Notes: a model not told the origin generated them from the sequence alone. DNA of 7,367 nt from Treponema sp. (GCA_031257695.1 JAIROB010000070.1:1-7367), one strand, 5' to 3'. Counted from the stretch's first letter, positions 1 to 6,757 are shown. Numbers and translations are program-made.

Positions 1-1
1 T

Positions 2-142
2 AAGAATACCAAAAAAGCGGACGAGGGGAACAGGGTTATTCCTGGTGACTATGTTACAGCAAAAAGCATGCCAACTAAAGGGCGTATCGGAAATATTTTA
101 ATGCGCTCGCCCTGGGGGGAGCGCCCCTTGACCTTCCTGTAA
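2..142 (+). CDS. Possible 3' end of an upstream gene (partial, unidentified)
   Basis: One plus-strand frame is open from the window edge to a TAA at 140-142, giving about 46 codons of the C-terminus of a possible upstream gene. The visible peptide is basic, with a stretch VIPGDYVTAKSMPTKGRIGN. The G-D-Y-V pattern followed by K-G-R-I-G faintly recalls the TRAM-domain tail of MiaB/RimO-type methylthiotransferases, but this is only an impression and I do not identify the gene. An open run of this length can occur by chance, and its codons are less GC-biased than those of the genes downstream. The last codons would contain the -35 box proposed for the phoH operon. If it is not coding, this stretch is plain intergenic DNA. 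Confidence 0.3.
   Translation, partial: KNTKKADEGNRVIPGDYVTAKSMPTKGRIGNILMRSPWGERPLTFL
103..124 (+). other. Inverted repeat upstream of the operon promoter
   Basis: GCGCTC (103-108) and GAGCGC (119-124) form a perfect 6-bp stem around a 10-base loop. An overlapping alternative stem pairs GGGG (116-119) with CCCC (124-127). No T-tract follows, so it is not a standard intrinsic terminator. It lies directly upstream of the proposed -35 box, so it could be a weak terminator for the preceding gene, a protein site, or chance pairing in GC-rich sequence. Confidence 0.25.
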
Positions 143-155
143 AGGGGGCTATAAA
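128..155 (+). promoter_or_regulatory. Sigma70-like promoter for the phoH operon
   Basis: TTGACC (128-133) matches the -35 consensus in five of six bases. TATAAA (150-155) matches the -10 consensus in five of six. They are separated by 16 bases, close to the ideal 17. Transcription would start near 161-163, leaving only about 14 bases before the TTG start of phoH. No other equally good promoter stands out at the internal gene junctions, which fits a single transcript for the five genes. This is a pattern match only. Confidence 0.5.
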
Positions 156-165
156 CTGAATAATC

Positions 166-172
166 AGAGGTG
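166..172 (+). promoter_or_regulatory. Ribosome binding site that decides the phoH start
   Basis: AGAGGTG at 166-172 resembles the Shine-Dalgarno core (AGGAGGTG). The GTG at 170 overlaps this motif and so would have no spacer. The in-frame TTG at 176 lies five bases after AGAGG, a normal distance. A stop codon at 161-163 in the same frame rules out any earlier start. Confidence 0.5.
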
Positions 173-175
173 TCT

Positions 176-1159
176 TTGGACGATAGCATAACCGTCGTGC
201 TGGATAGCCGCGAGGTTTTGTCCGGAGTTTGCGGGGCAAACGACGGAAATCTGAGGGTTATCGAAGGTTCTCTTGGGGGCCGCATTGCGACCCGGGGAAA
301 TGAAATACGCCTGGAGGGGGTCGATGAGACCGGCGTTCAGCGTTTCAGGACGATGATGGACAGTCTCATAGCCGCGGTTCGGGACGGCGACAATCCATCC
401 CCGGATTATGTCCGCGCCCTGGCAAAGACCCTCCTGCCGGCCAAAGATGGCCAGGCGGATCCGGTTGAGGGGCCCGGGCCTTCCGCGCTGCAGGGAGCGG
501 CGATCCATATCCCCCACGGTTTCGGCAAGGTTTTCCCCCTGAGCCGGAACCAGGCCCTCTATGTCCAGGGCATGAGGTCCTGCGACATTACCTTTTGCGT
601 GGGCCCCGCGGGAACCGGCAAGACCTTTCTGGCCATAGCGGAGGCGCTCAACCTGGTGCTGTCAAAAAAGATGCGTAAGCTGGTCCTTACCCGGCCTGTG
701 GTGGAAGCCGGCGAAAGTCTGGGTTTCCTGCCGGGCGATCTGGCCCAAAAAATCAGCCCCTACCTGCGGCCCCTCTACGACGCCATGGAATCCCTCATCC
801 CCTTTGAGCTGATCCGGCGCATGGAGGAAAACCGCTCCATAGAAATCGCCCCCCTGGCCTATATGCGGGGGCGGAGCCTCAACGACTGCGTCATCATCCT
901 GGATGAGGCGCAGAACACCACTAAAGAACAGATGAAGATGTTCCTCACCAGGCTGGGCAAGGGGGCCCGGGCGGTGATAACCGGGGACGCTACCCAGGTG
1001 GATCTGCCCAAACGGGTGGACTCCGGGCTGCTCCACGCCCTGGGTCTGCTCAAGGAAGTGGAGGGCATACATTTTGCGTACCTTAATACCGGCGATGTGG
1101 TTAGGCATCCGCTGATCAAAAAAATTATTCAGGCCTACGAAAATGAAACGAAACAGTAA
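176..1159 (+). CDS. phoH: PhoH family P-loop ATPase (YbeZ-like)
   Basis: This is a cytoplasmic PhoH/YbeZ ATPase, a family related to the N-terminal half of RecD-type helicases and functionally tied to YbeY in RNA and ribosome metabolism. Numbered from the GTG at 170, residues 25-70 look like the usual N-terminal KH-like RNA-binding region. The ATPase domain follows with Walker A GPAGTGKT (145-152), the family signature TRPVVEAGESLGFLPGD (174-190), Walker B VIILDEAQN (241-249) and the sensor-like GDATQVDLP (272-280). Length (327-329 residues) is normal. I choose the TTG at 176 because the Shine-Dalgarno sequence overlaps the GTG at 170; the GTG remains possible and adds two residues. It is the first gene of the operon and overlaps the next gene by 17 bases. 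The family call is secure, but the substrate in the cell is not well established. Confidence 0.95.
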   Translation: MDDSITVVLDSREVLSGVCGANDGNLRVIEGSLGGRIATRGNEIRLEGVDETGVQRFRTMMDSLIAAVRDGDNPSPDYVRALAKTLLPAKDGQADPVEGPGPSALQGAAIHIPHGFGKVFPLSRNQALYVQGMRSCDITFCVGPAGTGKTFLAIAEALNLVLSKKMRKLVLTRPVVEAGESLGFLPGDLAQKISPYLRPLYDAMESLIPFELIRRMEENRSIEIAPLAYMRGRSLNDCVIILDEAQNTTKEQMKMFLTRLGKGARAVITGDATQVDLPKRVDSGLLHALGLLKEVEGIHFAYLNTGDVVRHPLIKKIIQAYENETKQ

Positions 1160-3512
1160 TAATGCGGGCTTTGGGGATACTTTTTTCAGCTATTTCGCGC
1201 TGCCGAAATTCCGCTTCGGCCCGGCGCTGGTGAGTTTCCTCGCCTTTCTGACAAGCGGATCCCTGATCCTCTGGGGCAGCCGACGCGCCGAGGTTGTGGA
1301 AGCCGACGCGTTCACCGAATTTGAACTGAGCCGGGTGGCGGACCGGGACGTTATCGCGGAACACGGGGTTTCCTACGTGGACGAGGAGGCGACCCGGCTG
1401 CGGATCGAGGCGGAGGAACGGCTGGTTCCGGCGGTGTTTGTCCATTCCCCCGGGGCCGCCGAGGTGTGCCGGAACGCCTACCGCCGCTTTGCGGACCTGT
1501 CCCGGAGTATTTTTTCCCAGGGAAGCTCCGCCGGGGCCTACAAACTGGCGATCCAGGCCGAGCTTCCCGGCGCGTTCCACGGGGATACCCTGGACGCCCT
1601 GTTCCGGGATCCCGCGCGGGAATCGATCCTGGACAACGGACAGGCGGCGCTGGACTACCTGCTGGAAACCGGGGTGGCGGCCATGCCCCAGATAGGGCTG
1701 GATATGTTTAACCCCGATGTGGCGGAGATCTACTCCAACGACAAGGGCCGGGTGGAACGGGAACGGATCCCCTACGACCGGCTCGTCACCTACGACGACG
1801 CGGACAGGGCGCTTATGGACCATATTGCCGGGGAAGGGTATTCATCCTCCTTTGCATCCCTGGCCCTGCCCCTGCTCAAGCCCTTTATCACGGAAAACGT
1901 GTTTTTCTCCCCCCAGGAAACCAGCCTGCGCCTGGCGGAAACCCGCGCCCAGGTAAAGCCGGTGATGAAGTACATAGAGGAAGGGGAGCGGGTTATCCGC
2001 AAGGGCTTTATCATAGGCGAAACGGATCTGGCGCGGCTGCGGGCGCTGGTCGATTCCAGGCCGGGCTACGATCCCCGCCCGGCCATAGGCGCCATCCTGA
2101 TTCTGTTTTTGCTCTACGGCTTTTTAGTGTTTATGGGGGGCAAGAGAACCCTGGGGCGGCTGCTCGCCCCGGCGGAGGTGTACCTCCTTTCGATCCTCAC
2201 GGCGCTCTACATCGTGGGGGCGGTGTTGCTGCAGGCCATGGTCCCGCTTAACCACTATTTCGCGGCGCTCATGCTGCCCACCGCCCTGGTGATCATGCTC
2301 CCCGCCATACTGATAGGCCCCCCGCTTGCGGCGATCCTGGCGCTGGCGCTGCCCATGGGGGCTTTTATAGCGGGCGCGTTCGACGCCCCTTCCCTGGTGT
2401 TCGCCCTCAGCTCCGGCTTTATGGCTTCCCACGTGCTGCAAAACGCGAAACGGCGGATGGACCTGATCAAAGCGGGCTTTATCCTGGCCGCGCTGCACGT
2501 GTTTACAGCCGCAGGATTGTTGTTGATACAACGCCTGTCCCTCTCGGTCTATCCCTCGGCCCTGCTCCTGGCGGCGGTGAACGGCATCGCTTCGGGGATG
2601 CTGGTCCTGGGCTTCCTTCCGGTGCTGGAACAGGCGCTCAACGCCCCCACCACCTTCCGCTTAATAGAACTGTCGGATCTGAATTCCCCCATCCTCAAAC
2701 GGCTCTTTACCGTCGCGCCGGGCACCTACAGCCATTCGGTGATGGTCGCCAACCTCGCGGAATCCGCGTGTCAGGAAATCGGCGCCAACCCCCTGCTTGC
2801 CCGGGTGGGCGCCTACTACCACGACATAGGCAAGATCGATCAGCCCGACTACTTTGTGGAAAACCAGACGGCCTACAACAAGCATGACGACATTCCCCCC
2901 CGGCTCTCAGCGACGGTGATCCGCAGCCATGTCAAGCTGGGCCTGGACAAGGCCCGGCTCCTGGGGCTTCCCCGGGAAGTTATGGACATCATCGCCGAAC
3001 ACCACGGCAATTCGGTGATCAGCTGGTTCTACAACGAGGCGCTCAGGCGGGAGCCCCTGGACGCCAACGGCAAATCCACGGTGAACATGGAGGACTTTAC
3101 CTACCCCGGCAATCCCCCCCGTTCCAGGGAGTCCGCGGTGGTCATGCTGGCGGACGTGACCGAAGCCGCGGCGCGGACCCTGAAAAAGCCCACCGCGGCC
3201 AGGCTTGAAAAGTTTATCCACGAATTGTTCCTTTCAAAATTTGACGCGGGCCAGCTCTGGGATTCCGATTTGACCTTCCGGGAACTCCAAACTATTGAAA
3301 GCTCCTTTGTGCGGGTCCTGGCCGGGCACTATCACTCCCGGATCGAATACCCCAAGCATAGTAAGGAAGCCCTGCACGCGGCGCGGCAGGGCCAGGAGGG
3401 CCGCCACCGGGAAGGGCCGGAGCCCGTTGATCAGAGGGAGCATACTCCGAACCGGGGGGACCTTGCGGAAGATCCTTCCCCCAGGGAGTCCTCCGACAGG
3501 GAATCCGGGTGA
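1143..3512 (+). CDS. pgpH: 7TM-HD family c-di-AMP phosphodiesterase (PgpH/YqfF type)
   Basis: This is a membrane-bound HD-domain phosphohydrolase of the PgpH/YqfF family, whose characterised members hydrolyse cyclic di-AMP to pApA. Domain order: N-terminal membrane segment (about 22-46), extracytoplasmic 7TMR-HDED sensor region (about 50-305), seven hydrophobic segments (about 313-331, 344-365, 372-391, 393-412, 413-430, 442-462, 470-494), then a cytoplasmic HD domain (about 520-730). Candidate metal ligands are visible: H531 in YSHSV, H560-D561 in YYHDIGK, H596 in RSHV, H620-H621 in EHHG and D671 in LADV, so the enzyme looks active. At 789 residues it is longer than the roughly 710-720 of Firmicute homologues, mainly because of a charged low-complexity tail from about 740. 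The ATG lies inside phoH, and only a weak AGG (1131-1133) precedes it, suggesting coupled translation. The c-di-AMP substrate is inferred from the family. Confidence 0.93.
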   Translation: MKRNSNNAGFGDTFFSYFALPKFRFGPALVSFLAFLTSGSLILWGSRRAEVVEADAFTEFELSRVADRDVIAEHGVSYVDEEATRLRIEAEERLVPAVFVHSPGAAEVCRNAYRRFADLSRSIFSQGSSAGAYKLAIQAELPGAFHGDTLDALFRDPARESILDNGQAALDYLLETGVAAMPQIGLDMFNPDVAEIYSNDKGRVERERIPYDRLVTYDDADRALMDHIAGEGYSSSFASLALPLLKPFITENVFFSPQETSLRLAETRAQVKPVMKYIEEGERVIRKGFIIGETDLARLRALVDSRPGYDPRPAIGAILILFLLYGFLVFMGGKRTLGRLLAPAEVYLLSILTALYIVGAVLLQAMVPLNHYFAALMLPTALVIMLPAILIGPPLAAILALALPMGAFIAGAFDAPSLVFALSSGFMASHVLQNAKRRMDLIKAGFILAALHVFTAAGLLLIQRLSLSVYPSALLLAAVNGIASGMLVLGFLPVLEQALNAPTTFRLIELSDLNSPILKRLFTVAPGTYSHSVMVANLAESACQEIGANPLLARVGAYYHDIGKIDQPDYFVENQTAYNKHDDIPPRLSATVIRSHVKLGLDKARLLGLPREVMDIIAEHHGNSVISWFYNEALRREPLDANGKSTVNMEDFTYPGNPPRSRESAVVMLADVTEAAARTLKKPTAARLEKFIHELFLSKFDAGQLWDSDLTFRELQTIESSFVRVLAGHYHSRIEYPKHSKEALHAARQGQEGRHREGPEPVDQREHTPNRGDLAEDPSPRESSDRESG
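3498..3502 (+). promoter_or_regulatory. Ribosome binding site of ybeY
   Basis: AGGGA lies six bases before the GTG at 3509, inside the last codons of pgpH. It supports the GTG that overlaps the pgpH stop (GTGA) over the in-frame GTG at 3518. Confidence 0.5.
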
Positions 3513-3967
3513 ACCGGGTGGAGATAAGGGCCGAGGAGGTTCCCCTGCCTCCCTGGTCGGAGCAGGCGAATAATTTTGCCCTTAAAGTCCTGGACCGGCT
3601 GGGAAGGGACCGCTGGGATCTTTCCATGCTTTTCTGCAACAACGCGTACATCAGAACCCTCAACGCCCGGTTTAGAAATATTGACGAGTCCACTGACGTA
3701 TTGTCCTTCGCCCTGGGGAGCAGCTATGCCGACGAAACCACCGGGGAGCTGCGCTTTCTCCCCGGGGATATCGTCGTTTCCCTGGAAACCCTGGAGGAAA
3801 ACGCCCGTTACTTCCGGGTTCCCCGGGACGAGGAATTACGCCGTCTTTTAATCCATGGCATCCTTCACCTGGACGGCATGGATCATCAAACCAACGAGGG
3901 GGCAGAGCCCATGCTGAAATTACAGGAACAGATCCTGGCGGAGTTGTCGGGTGAAACTATTCTTTAA
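3509..3967 (+). CDS. ybeY: Endoribonuclease YbeY
   Basis: YbeY is a zinc-dependent single-strand endoribonuclease of the UPF0054 family, involved in 16S rRNA 3' end maturation and ribosome quality control in the bacteria where it has been studied. The diagnostic metal-binding motif is complete: HGILHLDGMDH, with H116, H120 and H126. The upstream family block LNARFRNIDESTDVLSFAL (51-69) is also present, including the basic residues near 54-56. Length (152 residues) is typical. It starts with GTG, sharing four bases with the pgpH stop, and its 3' end overlaps the next gene by 17 bases. Its position in the phoH operon fits the known YbeZ-YbeY partnership. The identification is secure. Confidence 0.96.
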   Translation: MNRVEIRAEEVPLPPWSEQANNFALKVLDRLGRDRWDLSMLFCNNAYIRTLNARFRNIDESTDVLSFALGSSYADETTGELRFLPGDIVVSLETLEENARYFRVPRDEELRRLLIHGILHLDGMDHQTNEGAEPMLKLQEQILAELSGETIL

Positions 3968-4712
3968 AAAGGGTGAAATAGACAAGAAATCCCTGCAGGC
4001 CCTGGAAACGGATCAGCAGGAGATGATCCGCGGCGTTATGGAGCTTTCGGGCACCACGGTCAAGGAGATCATGGTGCCCAGGATAGACACGGTGTTTATC
4101 CCCCTGGACGCGACCAGGGAGGAGCTGCTGGGGAGGATCACCGAAAGCGATCATTCCCGTTTCCCGGTGTATGAGGAGACCATCGACAATGTGGTGGGCA
4201 TACTCTACGTCAAGGATCTCCTCAAAGCCCTGGTCCGGGGGGAGGAGCTTTCCCTCAAGAACCTGCTCCGCAAACCCTTCTTTGTGCCCGGCTCAAAGCA
4301 TATCAACGAGCTCCTGGCGGAACTGCGCCGCCGCCGGGTTCACATCGCCGTGGTGGTGGACGAGTACGGGGGGGTTTCCGGCATTATCTGCATGGAGGAT
4401 ATTATTGAAGAAATCATCGGGGATATTCAGGATGAATTCGACAACGAAACCGAGGATATCCTCAAGCTGGAGGAAGGAACTTACCTCTGCGACGCCCGGG
4501 TCAACCTGGAGGACCTGGGGGAAGAGATCGGTTTGAATCTGCCCTCGGACGATTTTGACACCCTGGGGGGGTTTGTGTTTGATCTTTTCGGGAAAATCCC
4601 GGTAAAATACGAAAAGACCGTTTTTGGCGGCGCGGATTTTATTATCCAGGACATGGACGGCCACAAGATCAACACCGTAAAGATCGTGATGAACAAAAGA
4701 GACTATGAATGA
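3951..4712 (+). CDS. tlyC: CBS-pair protein of the CorC/TlyC (YbeX) family, no membrane domain
   Basis: This soluble protein has tandem CBS domains and a C-terminal CorC_HlyC domain. The opening EMIRGVMELSGTTVKEIMVP (24-43) is the classic CorC start. CBS1 covers about 36-95 and CBS2 about 102-160, ending in the family hallmark VVVDEYGGVSGIICMEDIIE (134-153). The CorC_HlyC domain follows at about 170-248. The N-terminal DUF21/CNNM transmembrane domain of longer relatives is absent, so it resembles E. coli CorC/YbeX, which is linked genetically to Mg/Co efflux and to ribosome metabolism next to ybeY. The name TlyC (haemolysin) is traditional in spirochetes and should not be read as evidence of haemolysis. 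The GTG start has a GGAG (3940-3943) seven bases upstream. It overlaps ybeY by 17 bases and the next gene by 4. Family is certain; function is inferred. Confidence 0.92.
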   Translation: MKLFFKKGEIDKKSLQALETDQQEMIRGVMELSGTTVKEIMVPRIDTVFIPLDATREELLGRITESDHSRFPVYEETIDNVVGILYVKDLLKALVRGEELSLKNLLRKPFFVPGSKHINELLAELRRRRVHIAVVVDEYGGVSGIICMEDIIEEIIGDIQDEFDNETEDILKLEEGTYLCDARVNLEDLGEEIGLNLPSDDFDTLGGFVFDLFGKIPVKYEKTVFGGADFIIQDMDGHKINTVKIVMNKRDYE

Positions 4713-6691
4713 AAAGAGCGCGGCCCACACTACTACTGCTGGGTTTTTTGCTCCTGGCGGAATTGCGGGGAGCCGCCCAGGGCCCTCCAGCAAAGGCGGC
4801 GGACTTTTACGACCTGGGCCGTTCCTCCATGCTCCAGGAAAACTGGTACGCCGCCGCGGAATCCCTCCTGGAGTGCGTCCGGCTGAACAGCGCCCACGCG
4901 GAGGGGACTGCGGCGCTGGCGGAGTGTTACTACGAGCTGGGCGAGTTTGACCAGGCCCTGGTCTGGACGCGGAAAGCCCGGACCCTCGACCGGGGCAGCG
5001 CGCCCCTGGCGAATCTGGAAGCCTCTACCCTGATCGCCCTGGGCCGCCTGGACCAGGCCCAGGCCGTGATTGACGAAACCCTCAGCCGGGAACCCTACAA
5101 CCTGGAGGCGCTTTTTGCGGGCGCCGAGCTGGACGTGGCCCGGGGCCATTCCTCCGACGCGGTTATCCGTTACCGGGAGGCCGCGCGGCGCTTCCCCGAC
5201 GATCCCAGGCTCCTCCTCTCCCTGGCCCTGACCCTCTGCTCCCTGGGGGATACCGAGGCCGCCCGGCCCTACATTGAGCGGGCTTTGCTGCAGGGCCGGG
5301 AGGATTACCGGATCTACTACTACGCCGCCTATGTGGAGGCCAAGGCCGGGCGTATAGCGGAGGCCGTCGGCTACGCGGAACAGGCCCTGAGTTACAGGCC
5401 GGGGCACAGGCACGCCCGATCGCTCCTGGCAAGCCTGCGCTACCGTTCCGGCCGGTTTGAGGAAGCCGCGGCGCTGGCGGATCAGGCCATTGCGGAGGAT
5501 CGGGGGGATATACGCGCCTGGCGCCTCAAGGGTATGTCCTACATCGGCCTGGGACGAATTGCCGAGGCCATGAGCGTCCTGTCCGAAGCCCTGGGGATAG
5601 ATCCCGACGACGAATTTGTCCGCTACGCCCTGGAGGATCTGCTTATCAACAACACCAGGGTGGAGGATCCCCGCCGGGGCCGCTGGGCCGCGTGGCATTT
5701 TGACCGCGCCCGGACCTACCGCTCCAAAAACCTCGCCGGCCAGGCCCTCTTTGAGTACCGCCGGGGGCTGCGGCTCAACCCCTACGCCCCGGACCGGAGG
5801 GAATACGCCGACATACTGCGGCTCCAGGGCTATCCCGCCCGGTATCTGGAGGAGCTGCGTTTTCTCCGGAGCAACGGCATACAGGAAGGGGCGGTGAACG
5901 ACGCCATTGAAGCCTACGACGCCCTGCTGGCGGACGCCCTGTACCGGCGCTGGGACGTGGATCCCGTGGAGGCGGCCCGGCGGCACTGGAAGGTGGCGGT
6001 GTTTTCCCTTGCCTCCGATGACGCCTTCTACCATGCCGGCGCGGGGACCGTGGGCGCCGCCTATGTGCGGGACCTGCTGGTCCACGACCGGAACATAGCC
6101 GGGACGGACCTGAACCTGAGACAGGACGCTTTTTCCGCCGCGTTCCGCAGCGCCCGGGAAGCCGGAGCGGATTACTTTCTTATCGTCGCCGTTTCCGAAA
6201 ACGACCGGGATATTTCCCTGAAGGGGGAGCTCTTTGTGGGCCGCACCGGTTCCCCCGCGGCGGTCTTCCACGCCTACCGCACCGGGGACGACCGCCTGCG
6301 GAACGCCGCCCGTTCCCTTGCGGAGCAGCTTTCCGCCGCGCTTCCCTTTCGCGGCGAGCTGATCCGGCGCCGCTCCTCCCAGGGCCTCATCGACAAGGGC
6401 CGCGCCGACGGCGTTAAGGCCGAACAGGAATACGACGTGGTAAAAAAGGGCCAGGCATTTGTCCGCAACGACGGCATAGGTCTGGCCTACAGCCCCGAGG
6501 ATGTGGTGGGAAAGCTGCGCATAGAGCGGGCGGACGAGGAAGTGTCCATGGGCGCCCTTGCCCGGCAGGGCTTTTTCGACCGCATCGGCATTGGAGACGA
6601 GATCCTGCTCCCAAACGAACAACCCCCCGCGGCTCCCCCGGACACCGTGGCGGACCCGGAACTCAGGGCCCTGCTGCGAACCCTGCGCTAA
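4709..6691 (+). CDS. Exported TPR protein with C-terminal TolB/CsgG-like and FlgT_C-like regions
   Basis: I do not recognise a named gene. The 660-residue product starts with a signal peptide (basic MKRAR, hydrophobic core 7-17, likely cleavage near GAAQ at 21-24). No lipobox cysteine is seen, so it is probably periplasmic. Residues 33-302 form about eight tandem TPR units, with repeated patterns such as ALAECYYELGEFDQAL and AYVEAKAGRIAEAVGYAEQA; a further TPR-like pair lies at 328-390. Residues 425-545 begin KVAVFSLAS and end LAEQLSAALPFRGEL, recalling the TolB/CsgG-like fold of FlgT-type and LpoB-type envelope proteins. Residues 548-636 look like a small beta domain: LIDKGRADGVKAEQEYDVV, then VVGKLRI and IGIGDEILL, the pattern of FlgT_C-like domains. 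TPRs normally bind proteins, so a scaffold or assembly role at the envelope is likely. Its ATG sits in the ATGA stop/start of the tlyC-type gene with only a weak AAAAGAGA upstream, so reinitiation is likely. The C-terminal domain calls rest on reading alone. Confidence 0.85.
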   Translation: MKRARPTLLLLGFLLLAELRGAAQGPPAKAADFYDLGRSSMLQENWYAAAESLLECVRLNSAHAEGTAALAECYYELGEFDQALVWTRKARTLDRGSAPLANLEASTLIALGRLDQAQAVIDETLSREPYNLEALFAGAELDVARGHSSDAVIRYREAARRFPDDPRLLLSLALTLCSLGDTEAARPYIERALLQGREDYRIYYYAAYVEAKAGRIAEAVGYAEQALSYRPGHRHARSLLASLRYRSGRFEEAAALADQAIAEDRGDIRAWRLKGMSYIGLGRIAEAMSVLSEALGIDPDDEFVRYALEDLLINNTRVEDPRRGRWAAWHFDRARTYRSKNLAGQALFEYRRGLRLNPYAPDRREYADILRLQGYPARYLEELRFLRSNGIQEGAVNDAIEAYDALLADALYRRWDVDPVEAARRHWKVAVFSLASDDAFYHAGAGTVGAAYVRDLLVHDRNIAGTDLNLRQDAFSAAFRSAREAGADYFLIVAVSENDRDISLKGELFVGRTGSPAAVFHAYRTGDDRLRNAARSLAEQLSAALPFRGELIRRRSSQGLIDKGRADGVKAEQEYDVVKKGQAFVRNDGIGLAYSPEDVVGKLRIERADEEVSMGALARQGFFDRIGIGDEILLPNEQPPAAPPDTVADPELRALLRTLR

Positions 6692-6715
6692 GGGCGCCTG
6701 AGCTAGTAATTTAAG

Positions 6716-6757
6716 GAGGGGGAAGCTACCCCCTCTGCGGGGGTTTTTACCCCCGCA
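6716..6757. repeat. Nested, mutually exclusive inverted repeats
   Basis: GAGGGGG (6716-6722) pairs perfectly with CCCCCTC (6729-6735) around AAGCTA. TGCGGGGG (6736-6743) pairs perfectly with CCCCCGCA (6750-6757) around TTTTTA. The middle two arms also pair with each other to form the terminator at 6728-6748. These folds cannot all coexist. On the minus strand the 7-bp GAGGGGG/CCCCCTC stem is followed by CTTAAATT, a poor T-tract, so any terminator in that direction would be weak. Confidence 0.6.
6728..6748 (+). terminator. Intrinsic terminator of the phoH-TPR operon
   Basis: ACCCCC (6728-6733) pairs with GGGGGT (6739-6744) around a five-base loop TCTGC, and the T-run 6744-6748 follows at once. 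This is a standard Rho-independent layout, about 37 bases after the last stop codon of the operon. The same arms can join other stems, so its efficiency could depend on competing folds. Confidence 0.65.

Noticed and set aside
49..285. A minus-strand open frame over the operon promoter and the start of phoH
   Set aside because: It overlaps the conserved start region of phoH and the promoter, and encodes nothing recognisable.
1125..1823. A 232-codon minus-strand open frame across the 5' part of pgpH
   Set aside because: It lies in the same codon-aligned antisense register and is explained by rare TTA, CTA and TCA codons in pgpH. Its product has no recognisable features.
4293..4793. A minus-strand open frame overlapping the 3' part of the tlyC-type gene and the start of the TPR gene
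   Set aside because: It crosses two well-supported plus-strand genes and their ATGA junction, and its sequence has no domain features.
4733..6622. A 629-codon open frame on the minus strand, antisense to almost the whole TPR gene
   Set aside because: Its codons are exact reverse complements of the TPR gene codons. In that register antisense stops need sense TTA, CTA or TCA, which this GC-rich gene nearly avoids. The predicted protein is an unnatural G/V/P/Q-rich sequence with no domain, whereas the plus strand has a signal peptide and clear TPRs.
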